From the NCBI RefSeq assembly GCF_002078875.1, contig NC_034419.1, positions 17,701,090 to 17,765,089 on the forward strand: DNA of 64,000 nucleotides. Reading direction: 5' to 3'. The translations under genes were made by a program, and so were the position numbers. Shown here in pieces: positions 51,320-63,400 of this stretch. The notes beneath the pieces were generated by a model. It was not told the DNA's origin. It worked only from the letters and a program-made list of their open reading frames with translations, and made no database searches. Position 1 is the first letter of the stretch. Each line of letters begins with the position of its first letter. The DNA is from Numida meleagris. Lineage: Eukaryota; Chordata; Aves; Galliformes; Numididae.

Positions 51320-51921
51320 CTTTGTGTTGTATAAAGTATTCTGTCATCACTTACAAGAAAATGGTATAAAGTATTGAAATTACGCAGGGAAGACCTGAGC
51401 TATGGGTATCGGGCTGTCTAGATGAAAATGTAAATAAATCTACCTTGAATCTCCACTGCAAGCATTTTCTGCAAACAGCAACCAAACACAGTCAGAAACC
51501 AATGGATTTATTTTCCAGTAAAAAACTTACTAAAGGTATGAAGAAAGTAACAAGGACTTTGGACTCCCATATGCCAAGAATTTTGTTACAAAAGTTTTTT
51601 TTCATACAAGCAGAAATTGTCTTCAATTTGAAATGACATTTCTGTAAGAACTACATTTGCTATTGAGATGTTGGTTGTTGCCAGTATGGAAAAGTTTGTC
51701 TCTGCCACACGAAGCCAAACTTTTTGTCACTCCCTATCCTCGGGACAAGTGTGAAGTGAGTGAAAATCTTCATGCTTGTTCAGCTCCGATCCACAACGAG
51801 ATTAGCCTCCTTAATCTAACGAGATATTCATTTAAAACTCCTGTTTTCCTGCTCTCTGCACCTGCACTTCAAACCAGGACGTCTGATTTTTATTTCACTG
51901 AGGTGGCACTTCACAAGCCTA

Positions 51922-51955
51922 TTTTTTTTTTCCTTTTTTTTTTTTTTTTTTTTTT
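51922..51955. repeat. T-rich tract
   Basis: A T10 run, CC, then a T22 run. On the minus strand it would be a poly(A)-like tail, but I see no recognisable retroposed body at 51956-52300. Confidence 0.85.
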
Positions 51956-52326
51956 GCCATGGCTTAGCTTCTCAGCAGCTAGATAATGACTAAGCCCACT
52001 AACTGCGTGGAAACTTGGTATTTCTCCACCCACTCCCACCAACACTCACGCTCTGAGTCATTCTCTGCTGAGATTTAACATTTATTTTGAGTTTCTGTGT
52101 TGTTGCATGGCTCATGTAATACCACACGGTGCTGAGGCACTAAAATCCACAAAGCACCACAGGAAGGCAGAGAAGGGCATCCCATCTGTGTCAAGGGGGA
52201 GTCTCAGATCTCTGTCTGAAAAATCATGTGTGTTAATGGTTTTGCACCTTTGTATTTGGGACCATTCAAAGGGTTTGATTGTTGATTTCGGTAAAGGTAT
52301 TTTAAAAAGCTTTGGGCCTCACTTTC

Positions 52327-52836
52327 TCACTTAAAGTATGTGCATATGAGTGAGGAGCTGGCCAGAAAAGCAGATTTGTCCTCCCTACTCACCAGGCACT
52401 GTAATGTACAGGAAGAAAAGAATGTAATTTCCTGGCAACATAAAGCAAAAATAAATAAATAAATAAATCTGCTAGGGTATGTCCTAGGGCAGCTACCCTC
52501 TTGGTGAGGGCTGTGCCAAAAGTCACACTGGATTCCCATAACTTTGCATTCCCAAAGGAACTGCGGCAATAAGGATCCACTGCGGGATGAGTAATTCCTC
52601 AAATGTGCAAAAATGAGGTGTACTCCCAGTGGAGCTCGAGCGGAGAGGATGTGGTATGTTCTTGGAAGAGACCTGCCTACGTGGAGACCACGTGCAGTAG
52701 CTTCAGCCACCTGATCGATAAAGTGATTACCCCGGCCATTATGCTGGGACCAAGATATATAGTGATGCAGTGGTAATTGCTGTGCAAGACCATCATTTGA
52801 AATGAATGAAGTGAGAGAAATGCTAAAGCATTTCAA
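52327..52836 (-). pseudogene. very uncertain retroviral pol-like relic
   Basis: A 169-codon minus-strand frame is among the longest in the window. Around residues 30-45 it has a His/Asn/Asp pattern (HNGRGNHFIDQVAEA) loosely like the end of a retroviral RNase H, where a conserved His is followed by an N...D pair. About 65 residues later comes GIQCDF, loosely like the first strand of an integrase core. A neighbouring frame (52389-52580) then stays open, which would imply a frameshift. The HHCC zinc finger expected between the two is not evident, and the 3' part of the frame reads through an AAAT microsatellite. Without a profile search this may be chance. If real, it is a dead and heavily decayed endogenous retrovirus fragment. 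Confidence 0.18.
52449..52468. repeat. AAAT tetranucleotide microsatellite
   Basis: About five ATAA/AAAT units. It lies inside the minus-strand open frame at 52327-52836 and encodes an Ile/Tyr/Leu/Phe run there, which argues that this end of the frame is not real protein. Confidence 0.9.
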
Positions 52837-55800
52837 GCAATGGCTGCTCAGCAGACTTAATAGCAGTCGCTGAAAAAGATTTTGCTGCTGAATGCCAGCA
52901 GTACCTTGTCCGTGGGGTGAAATGTTTCCATCAAATTTAGCAAGTACGCCACTGAGGTTGTTATTTTCTTCTGCCAGTATACACTGAATCTTGAATTATG
53001 TGGATCTTATAGGCCATGTCAGTGGTACCTTTCTTTTCTGGTTGTTTCTGTGGCTTCAATGTAATTGTGTTAGCTTTAGCCTGCATTTTCCTTCGTTCAG
53101 TGTAATTCCCATTATGTATCAAGTTATTTGGCAGACGGTGTTTTTTCCATAGACCTAGTACCCTGCGTCACAGCCTTATGTGCTCTTTACTCAGGTTTTT
53201 GCTATTGCTATTTTGATTTCTTTGCACCTCTAGAAATACAAGTACTTACCTCTGTCAGGGCTGTATAAAGACCATTGAAAAGTGAAGGCAGTTGTTGGGA
53301 ACGTGAATGAAGGTGATTTAAAGTAACAGCAGTACAATGGGGAACTTTTTTTCCCTAGATTTAAAATTCAAAGAGGAATGATGGTTTTACCATATACTGA
53401 TCTGTTAAAGAGGAAAGCTGCATAAGGAGCTGTAGTGTAAATACATCATATAGAATACTTTAATTCCTACATTTTACTTTTTTTTTCATGACTGGCGCTG
53501 TGTTGTTTTAAATGTAGTTTGATTAAATTCTTTCATAGGAGAAGCACTGCATTAAATCTTTCAGAAAGCACTTTATCCCACCCTGAGTTACATCAGTCAC
53601 GCATTGCTATGACTGTGACAAAAGCCAAGGCTAAAATTGTTTAATTTTATATGGTTTACATTCTATAATAAGTTATCATATGTTCTCTCTACAACCAGTT
53701 GTCTTTATCATAAAGAGTCCTTTCAGAGAGTGAGATTCTCTGTGATTTTCTTTTCCAGTTTAAGAAGGATAACTTGAAAATACAAGGAGTGCACTTAGTC
53801 ATTAATCAGTGACAGGGACGATTCAACCAGTGCAATTAACTACACTTGTTCTATTAATAATCAAGCATGCCAAAAAAGCTTCTGCACTCAGGTGTTAATC
53901 AGGACGCAGCATAGCTCTGTGTAACTTCCCTTTAAAGTGCTAAAGGAAATGCAGATTAATGGAGAATCAATATGAGATATGGAAGTGTGATGTGCTCTTA
54001 CCAGTAAAATTCAGCTTTCTTGAGAAGACATCAAGACAATGCAGCTGTACTGAAGGCAGCCCCATTTAACAGACACCTTTACAAACCTGCCTGTTTAGTC
54101 AGCTCAGAGTCACGCTAATATCAGGAGCTGGAGAAATAATCTTTGCTTCCTACTCGCTACCTTGTGGTTAGTAGAGCCAGACAGAAATGCATCTGGATTA
54201 CCAAATGCCACACAACTGACTCCTGAACCTTGCAGGGCGCCCACCGGCCTGACAGCCGGTTTGCATTTGGCTTCTCTCAGAAGTGCAGGGGGACTTCAAT
54301 CATTTAGGTTCAGGAGTGATTTAATGGGTCATTTCAGGCTTTCATGGAGGCAGAATGTATAACTCAGTACTATTAATCCATTAATCGGAACCCTCCATTC
54401 CTACCACCCCAAGCTAATACACTAATTTCAGTGCTGAATAACCTACCAGTTAAAGAGGACAATAACTATCTTCTACATGGATAGTCCAACATCTCTCTAC
54501 CTATTTCTCTCACCTCTTGCAGTCTCTCTGCCATATTGATAAGAGAACTGATTTATATTTGTAGGCTCATGCACCAAAAATACCTGTTTGTTCAAAGGTT
54601 TTGGTTTGAAGGAAAAGAGTTAATTCCTTAGAAATTTCAAAAGGAATACAAAGCTCATCTTCAGGCATCTCGAGGGCTATAAAAGAGCAGCTGTTTGCAG
54701 AGGTGCACTATCTTGCATAGAAAAAGCAACATTATTATGCCATTAAAAGTTGCAAAAGAGACTTAGGCACTTTTGAACTATAAAGATTTTGCTTCTGCTA
54801 GCACTCAGGAGTTGTCACAACAAATGTCCTTGTCTCCAGAGCAGTTATTCACACAGGTTAATAGTTTTGCAAGAAAGCCCCAAGGTATGGCACGATCACT
54901 GCAGAATTAACTCATTCTAAATTGCACTTATCCTTAGTTACAATGACTGATTACCAAAAGATATTATCAATGACAGTATTGTAAGATTATACCTCAACTT
55001 CTTATAGTCTTTGTTCCATGTAGGATGTTTTATCTATTGTGGCCTAACACTTTTGCTGTGGTGGAACTATGTATGGAACAGAAAAAGATGAATTTGGTCT
55101 TTTATACAAAATTTAATGAACCTCTGTTTTGTCAGTCTATTTTAGATGGTTGCATTTTCAAATAACAATTTTTAAATTGTATTTCCTTCTTTATAGTCCA
55201 TTACACTCTAGTGATTTTAGGGAAACATCATGTTAAAAACTGACAAAAACATACAGAAAACCAGCAAACCCCTCTGGAGTTTAGAGCTCACGGAACTTGC
55301 TAGAGTAGTTTTTATTTCCCCTGTATCGCTAAGCCATTAAAAAGCATTACGTATTTATGCAATCAGGTGAGATGTCATCTGTATTAAAAACCCTTATGAA
55401 AGTTTGTGTAACGTGTGAACTACATATGAATAGAGACCTCTTTTGAACAGTGGGACCCAAGCTGCTTTAACGATCCATGCGTTTGTTTTGCCAGCATCTT
55501 TATATCCTCTCACTTTCACCCTCTGTGGTCATCAACGCAAAGGAAAAAATATGATCTAAGTAAAAAAATGTAAATTTGCCCTTAGGCCAAACTGTGAAGA
55601 AAGATTTCAGAGTCCTCGAATCTGTATTTAGATGATTTTTAGTAAAATTAAAATGTTAGAAAAGAGAAAATAATCCCAAGTCACTTTCCTCCCATCACAC
55701 TTCATTCCCACGTGGCAAATCAAGCCCAGAGCTCACCCATGCTGTCACTGAGCCCTTGGTAGGTGCAGTGCTTGAGGCTGGCCATGTCTGTGGGTGCTCG

Positions 55801-58779
55801 CCCCTGGGCTGCCATCAGCTCCCACCTCGGATCCACCAGACCCCAGTAACTCATGTCCTGTCTACAGCTCAAGCCAAGTCAGCTCAACTGGATCTAAATA
55901 AGTTTGGGAGAGCTCAGGCAAGTGTTTTGGTTGGAAGGTGGGAGCAGCGGACTGCAGAGGCTAACCCCTATCTTCTGGCAGGTGGCTTAGCTAAACCATC
56001 AGCATTTGCAGGCAAAAAGAAGCAAGACAGATGTATTTGGAAACACTGTTTTGTTTCCTTGGAGGCAACCTTTGGGCTGCATTCATTTTCTTCTTATTTA
56101 ATACCCAGGCATCCTCCTACTTTTCTGCACAGCAGTTTCCCCAGCAATTCCTCTGCCCCATTCCCGAGTGGCACACACCAGCGATGCAGTGAGCGATGCA
56201 GAAGCCTGCATTCGAGTCACAAGCTCAGTAATTCTGCAGGTTTTGCCTGCCTTCCATTTTCTCTTGCTCAATAGGAAAATGAAAAGATTGCTGTATTTAT
56301 AATATACTATTTTCTGTCATCCTGCATCAGAGAAAAAGAAAAAACATTCTACTAGGCAATATTGCTGTGAAATAAGGGGAAGGGGGAGAGACAATTCAAA
56401 GGAAGTTTCTTCCTTTTATCTGATCCCTGCTGTTCTTTTTACGGCCATCTAGCCAATACTGTTACATCTGATGCCTTTTAAAGAAGGCAGGAAAAGCAAC
56501 TTTTGCTCTCAAGGAAATCCAGTCTTCTTTTATCCCCTTCACAAAATAAGCCAGCACAATGAAGAATAGCTCCTGGTCAGGTCAAAGGAAGGTGATCCCA
56601 TGCAAGGTGTATTGGCCCTTCAGTTCTGTGTCATCAGAACTTGTTTCCTAAACGCTAGGGATTTTTTCTCTTGTAAGATACCCTTATGCAGATTCATTTA
56701 TAAATCTTCACTCTAAAATAGATTAATTTTGGTTTTGTATTAAGCTCAGAGTGTCCTTAGCTGTGTTAGCCTGACAGCCTCTGCTGGATCCCCATAGGGA
56801 CTCGGAAGTGATGTTTTTCAGGACTGGCACCCAGAAAAGAGTGAGCTGTGGCTTCTCTAAGGTCTCCGTTTGGCCTGGGTGTGAAATCAACCACTTTCAA
56901 TATTGAATGATGAACAATGAATGCTTGAAGGAGTATTCAGTGGACCATTCCAAAAGTTACCCTGGTTGGAGCTGGATGGCATGAAATACGCCTTGAAGAA
57001 CTGGGAGTAGCAAGTGGATTAACAAAGCAAGCCAAAAAAATAATAATTAAAAAAAGAAAATTCAATTAGCTTTCAAACAAGTAAGAGGACAACATTTTAT
57101 CAGGTGAACTGGTTGCTAATTCTTCAGTCAGCCTAGGAAGTGCCTGTATTAAAGCTTTTGTGCTGCTTATGGAAGCCCTGCATGACTCTTCACATCCTGG
57201 TGCTGCATCTCAGCACAGCTACACTCCACAAAAAAGGATTGAGATCTTCTCATTGGTATTGAGCAATTATCCCTCTCATCCTGTAGGAAACAGCTTTTGT
57301 CTGTGTACAGTATAGACTTATGCTCTGATGCTAGTATAAAACTATTTAGCACAAAAATTTTAACTAATAGTAGAACTTTACGAGGTTTGATAACTCAGAT
57401 TCCTCTTTCTACTGGTGCATTCAGTAGTTAGTAACACAAAACAATGATCTTTCTCTTGAGAATTTCAGGGGTAGTTTTCTTCTCTCGGTACGTTGAGAAA
57501 TGACTCCAAGTACGTGCTTCACCTTGCACCTGGTGGTTCCTGCACAGCACATCTGGTAGGTTCTAGCACATGAGCATCACGTTGTAAGGACAAAGATGGC
57601 AATTTGTGCTTTATGAAGGGACCATTCTGTACCTTCACAGGCGTCTATTCTATATTTTGTCTATTTGGGGGCTATTTTTGCTTGGCCGTACACCTCCAGG
57701 ACCTCTAATTTATAGGAGCATTTTAACGATCCTGATGAGAAACAGAAGACCTCTATTTCATATCCAAGAGTCTCCCGTGAGGAATAATGATCTTGTCTGC
57801 TCTTCTTTCAGCTATATCAGCTGATCTAATAAAAAATAGTGTATTTGCTGAACTTGCTCTACTTATATCCTTAGAGCATTACAGCTACCGATACCACAGC
57901 AGTTGCACCAATACGACATGACACTAATGATTAAATGGCCAGCTTACCAACGCTGCAGCTGGCAGTGAGTGGAAATTGTGCAAGGCTACGTGCACGTCCA
58001 GGTGACCATTTCTGTTGGGGTCAGGGACGTACAGGGTGCACCACTACAACAGCTTTGCTGGAGGGTTCTTACATGCATGGCATAGTTAAGTAGTTACGTT
58101 ATTAAATGACCTGGTACCTCCTCACAGAGAGCTCACAACACCTGAGCAAGGGCTGCAGCCGTTCTCTTAGTCATTAAAAATTTTGTTTTTCCATTTCCTT
58201 TTCTCTGAGTGGTTTTCAAGCCCAAAGTAGCTATCCCGGCCCCCAGGAACAGATTGAATCCTTATGAAGATAACCACAGCAAGGCAAAGACTCGAGGAAC
58301 AACAGGGTTTTCATAGAGCATGCTGTAGAGAGGAGAGAATGAAAAACATTCACTGAGAAGGATGATTGGCCTCCTACCCTGGAAGAAAATTGTCTTACTC
58401 AACACCTTACATTTTGGTAGAGCTCTTACTGTTCTGATTTTAAGGTTATAGATTAATCTCTCTGATTTAGGCAGAAAATAAGCCATTAGTCTAGCTAGCT
58501 TTAACAAATGTTTCTAATGGAAGAATTTTCAAATATACTCTCATTTCCCACATATTTCCACTTATCAGGGCTGTAAAAGTTAGTTTGTGTATGGCATTGC
58601 GGAAGCACATTTAGACAAAACCATAAAGACAGATTTTATATTCAGCATAAAGGATTTAGCTACGGTTCAGTTGTCAAAATTGTTCGACTGAAAGTAATTT
58701 AAAAAAGGAAAGCGTATTTTTGATTAATCAGAAATTTTCACAAAGAACATCTGCTTTCCATAGAAAATGTCGACATGTC
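52837..58779. other. gene-free region
   Basis: No gene is supportable. A plus-strand frame of 172 codons (55756-56274) lies in a moderately GC-rich patch and has no recognisable domain. The segment 53790-53900 is dense in ATTAAT, TTAATCA and ATTAAC cores of homeodomain type, followed at 53890-53905 by GGTGTTAATCAGG. It could be conserved non-coding DNA. Confidence 0.5.
54678..54685 (+). promoter_or_regulatory. TATA-box-like site
   Basis: The octamer TATAAAAG sits in a GC-flanked context (CTCGAGGGC upstream, AGCAGCTG with an E-box downstream), which is closer to a functional TATA box than the many AT-rich TATAAA strings in the window. A start site would be expected near 54705-54715. No open frame or exon is recognisable downstream, so any transcript would be non-coding or spliced. 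Confidence 0.2.
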
Positions 58780-59112
58780 AAAGAAACAAATTTCACGAGC
58801 GCAATCCAGCCCAACATAAACATATTTTAAGCTCACGCGTTTCAGAACCTTTCCACCTCTTTTCGTTGGAACAAAATTCTCGAGCGACTCTACCTGTCTT
58901 TAAACCCATTAAATTAATTAGCAGTTCCCTGAGTAGTGCTGGGGAGCACAGCTCTCGGAGGTGGGTGAGCGCGGGGGCTGCCGGCGGCTCCCATGGTGTT
59001 ACCTGCGAGGTGGGGAGCAGCGGGTCCACTCCGAGCTGCTCACAGAGGCACTGCTCATGCACACGTGTCTCAGCCGGAGACTCCGTATGATCGTTGTCCC
59101 CTGGACGTGAGG
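58780..59112. promoter_or_regulatory. isolated CpG-rich cluster
   Basis: Roughly 20 CpG dinucleotides occur in about 330 bp, densest at 58937-59112 (gagcgcgggggctgccggcg and nearby), while the flanking kilobases are AT-rich and CpG-poor as usual for vertebrate DNA. Open frames cross it on both strands (58767-59090 plus, 58793-59128 minus) without recognisable domains. It could be a small unmethylated regulatory element, an alternative promoter or a short exon. It directly precedes the AT-rich block at 59380-60080. Confidence 0.4.
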
Positions 59113-59379
59113 AGCCCCAGATGAACAAGTGAAATGTAAACAGCCGTGAAAAAAAATTAGCCGTCCTTCCTCTTCTGATAGAGGAGTCTGTTACTAGTTA
59201 AAAATAATATCATAACAAAGATTTTTTTCCCCCCACTTTATCTGATACAAACTGCACATAATAGAGAGTAGGAGTAACACTGCTTTCTTTTCTAAGTCCC
59301 ATGTTGGAGGCAAACCATCTGAGCGCTCCTCCTGCTTCTATTACAGTTTATTTTGTTCATAGCTTTTGGTGAAGCATGT

Positions 59380-60080
59380 GGGCTGAGACATTATGGCTTT
59401 TCAATAGCTCGCTAAATATATTTAGAATGCTTAATTGAAGCTTAACCTTTATTTTGTTCAATAAATGTATTCTCCATCTAACAGCTTCAAACAAGAAAAT
59501 AACTTTGTCGAGGTTTTCCATTTTGCCAGCATTGTTTCTCTCTAAACATAGAGAAAAGGAAGCCTCTGCAGTAAATTGGTATAACAGGGAATCAACGGAG
59601 TAAAAAATAATTTTGATTTTCTTTGCACTGCAATTATATCCAGTACACTTGACAATGAAATAAACAAATAGTACAAATGAAGCCATTAATTTTCTTCCTA
59701 TCTACACAATTTTAATTAGAATCATTTAATTAGTCTTGGCTACAATTTCTCAAGAATATTGCACAACACACATTTAAGCTACTCTCCTGCAAGGAGATAT
59801 ATTTATCATTGTTTATTAAGTACAACAAATAGCTACAACAGTACTAGGTAGCCCATGATAAATGTTGTTGTCAAAAATAATTCTTTATCACCAAATTTAT
59901 TTGAAAGCAAAGTTCTCTCTAGGTTCATTAGTTATTAAGCTTCTGCTATTTTAATTGTTATAATAAATACAATGACATTTAATATATTCACTAACTTTTT
60001 ATGACATGTCTTCTTTTGTAGCTGGCAATAAATGTCTCTGTGCCCTCAAATAATTTTATCTGTTTCATTTCTCAGAGTTT
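59380..60080. other. AT-rich homeodomain-motif-dense block, candidate conserved non-coding element
   Basis: About 700 bp with many ATTA/TAAT cores, several AATTA motifs (taattaga, tttaattagtc) and few long homopolymers, ending just before the antisense CR1 relic. Its texture resembles vertebrate developmental conserved non-coding elements, being AT-rich but not simple-repeat. Conservation cannot be judged from one sequence. A minus-strand frame of 109 codons (59357-59686) overlaps it and looks incidental. Confidence 0.3.
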
Positions 60081-60129
60081 TTGGTCTAGAAAAGCAATCC
60101 ATTCAGAATATAAGTTGAAATAGCAAACA

Positions 60130-60468
60130 ATTGGTCTGAAAGGGACTTCAGGTTCATCTTCAGAGGTCGCTTAATTTATCCTCTTTTCTCCACCTTCATC
60201 ATTGCTGATAGCTTCTGTTGTAGAATCAGTTCCAAGAGCTTCTTGATATGATGGTTTCAGAAGTTCCATATGCTCCTCCTGTGCTTAACCAACATTACAC
60301 TGTGAAAAAATTTCCTTCTGTCTTACCCGAACCTTCCTTTTTATAGTTTAAGCTCATTACTCCTTATGTTATTCCTGGTAGCCACGAGGAAGACATCAAC
60401 GCTTCCCCAGATGCATCACCCATTGTAGCACCTCCCCCCTTAGACTTTTCCAGCCTCTGCAGAATGCT
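60130..60468 (-). mobile_element. old CR1 LINE relic, antisense
   Basis: Read on the minus strand, the sequence follows a degraded CR1 3' tail. On the plus strand the diagnostic antisense blocks are tgaaagggacttcaggttca at the 3' terminus, tgaaaaaatttccttctgtc, ccttcctttttatagtttaa, gctcattactccttatgtta and, near the end, ttagacttttccagcctctg. Divergence is greater than in the CR1 copies at 45676 and 50370, so this insertion is older. Confidence 0.75.
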
Positions 60469-63400
60469 TTGTTCTTCCTCTCAAGCTTAGCTTTGACTCA
60501 GCTACGACTTCAGAGCTTCTTGCAAATGCACTACTTTCAAATGGAAGGACCATTAGGATGGGAGAGTCTTACCTCGGTAGAAATAACAAGCCATGAAATT
60601 ATTCCAACATACGTAACTAAACCGTTGTCACAACCTGAGAAAATGTCAAAGGAACCAGTTTTTTTCTATTGCTGGCTACAAGTAGAGCTGGAAAAACAGT
60701 CACCGCAGATAATTTATCTGATGAAAACTTTTATTCCGTTCTTTTCACAAACTGTCCCAAACCCTGACAGCTTTCTCGGCTATATTATCCGCAGAAATTT
60801 TGTTAGTTAGTAATTCTTGGTTTCTAACTCACTTTCAAGCACTTTTCATGAGTCTTCATTGTTCGCTTATCAAACTGATTGATTGTGCACCTAACTAAAT
60901 GGAACCCCGATCCTACAGCTGTGTTTTCTGAGGATCTGTGCACTGTTGTTTCCCATGAAGCTGCAGTCAGGGTTTGCTAATTGCTTTTGAGTGAGTGAGC
61001 GCACTTGGTCCAAGAGAACCAAGAGAATTAGCAGACTGGTGGAAAACAGAAAAATCTGAGAATATATAGATGAAAAATTCCGTTAATTTTTTTTTTTTTT
61101 TTACTTAGGAGTCATCTAGTAACTAATGAGGATGTTAAACAATACATATAAATACAAACATTCTACGTTTGCAGTCGTGTTGTCTTCTCTGTAGAGTGAC
61201 CTTCGTAGCTGGTTGAGGTTATCTCAGCGCAACGTTTATTTTTGATACAGCATAGAATACTAGCGACATTCCAGCAGATTAGAAGAGTATTTATGTCATG
61301 TCAGTGCCCCAGATATGCAGCCAGGACGACCTTGGTACCTCTCAGTCTGTTAGTCTGACCTGAATCCTGGGCAAAGCATGGTGTGAAAGCTGACAAAAGA
61401 TCCAAGTGATGAAGAATCAAAGATGGGAATATGATTGTCATTCCACGTGATGATACAAAGCAGCTCATTTCAAACAAGCCTGATTTTTTTTTCTCTGATA
61501 ACATTACAAGCTTGGTTGCTGTGAAGCTCTTACACACTGACTTTTGCACAGTACTTGACTGAGTCCTGGGAATATTTTGATTAAAATTGAGAATTATTCA
61601 ATAGCAATAAAGCACAGGTTAAATCTATTAAAAATGGGCAAACTAATGGATCTCAAGCATAGTCATCAGAGAGAAATCATAATTAAGTGCAATGCGGGTA
61701 TTCGGCTGGTATCTGCTTACTGCTATTAATCATTTTCAGTAATGATTGGCTTATAAAAGTTTCAGATGACGTGAAGATTGATTTGAAGGTAAATAATTAC
61801 GAGACCAGGGAAATAAAAAAGAGCATTAACTAACCTTGCTCCTCCAAAACAAGAATACTTTAGTATAGTTAGATTCATTATATGTTTATAAATCAAGAAT
61901 GAGACCATACATGCTAAATTTAGGCCGGTACCTTGGAAAAGTTAGTTATGCACAAGATCTTGGTTTATACCTCTTATTCGTATAACAAGTGCCTTTTGCT
62001 CAGCAAAGGCTGCTGGAGAATTTTGCTGGTGCTACTCACATGAGTAAACACACACTTGAGTAAAAGCCTGCAGCATCTGTTTGAACTGCTTAAATGGAAA
62101 AAGCTTTTGTGGAGGACAGTGGCAATTTGACATGATTTATGAATGAAAGTGGACTTCAGAATCTGTTCTCTAAGTGAAAATACAAATACCAGTTGTAGGA
62201 TGCACAGACTTCTTTTGCCCTTAGCTACTGTAGCATCAAATAAGTTCTGCTATATGTCTTGATTTACCAGTAAAGTTAAGTGTCAGATTTTAAGCAAATA
62301 AAAATGATTAAAATATGACAGCTGGCAAATTATGCTAACACCTGGTAACAAATCATTCTTGACAGTTCAATAGTACACTTCTTAGTGCACAGCTATTAAT
62401 ATTATAAACACTGAAGTGAAAAAAATGGTAGTACTTGACTAACATACTCAGTTTATCTTAATGTGGAAAAATGTCATACTCTTACTCTTTGGGAATGAAG
62501 AAAATTGGAGAGGAATAACTACAAACACACAAATAATTTTAAGTAACATTAAGGTAGTAATTCAAAACTACTAGAAGGTTGAATTGTAAATGTAGGCTGG
62601 CATTCAGCCTATTCCTTTCACTGTTAATCCAGCTTATGTTCCCACCTGTTGGTGGAGATTTCAAAGTTTGACAATATTTAGGTGATACTTCATAGCAATT
62701 TCATCAAATCCATTGGAATCTGTTATGAAGTCATGAAATATTTTGAATATGAGTGACCCCAAACTACAATAGTTTTTGAAAGATCACACACCTTATTCAT
62801 ATCCCAAGTAACTCTATGCAGATAGGCTCATATTAATTAAAATTTCATTTCATATACTAACGCCCATTTTATTTAATGTATATAACAATATAGTACTTCA
62901 CTTCTCTTTAAATGTATCTTCAAAGGCCTTGGAACCATGGATTTCATGCTCGCTTGGGTGATTTCTTAACAGGGGGATGGTGACAATGCAAAACAATGGG
63001 CACGTGCCTTCAGATATAGAAGCAACCTGAGCACGCTGCTGCACTGACCTCTGTTCCATTTGCTTCTGCACCATGGTGGCCCAAGTGCCTGCTGGCACAG
63101 GTGGTGCACCTGGGCCAACTGAGGAACCTGCAGAGCAGTCTGGTTGCATCTGAAGGAGTTTCTTCCTCCAGCTAGCAAAGGACTAGGGAAAAGGAAGAGA
63201 AAAAAACCTACTTTCTAATCCTCTACCTTTTTCTCTCACCTGTTTCCTGGGATCTTAAGCTGAACTTCAGCTGAGTGCAAAATTCTGCAGTCAACTCTGT
63301 CCCAAATTTTATGAAGGGTAGTTGAGATGCTGTGCATGCATCTACCATTTCCCTTGAAATATGAGGGAAATCTTCAGATGAATATTAAAATGTGAAAATA

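Larger units (their letters stand above)
50741..52326. other. gene-free region
   Basis: No gene is supportable. It contains the TA microsatellite at 51291 and the T-rich tract at 51922, listed separately. The remaining open frames are short and unrecognised. Confidence 0.55.

Noticed and set aside
55756..56274. 172-codon plus-strand open frame
   Set aside because: No recognisable domain or splice context. Ser/His/Pro-rich residues look like translated non-coding DNA.
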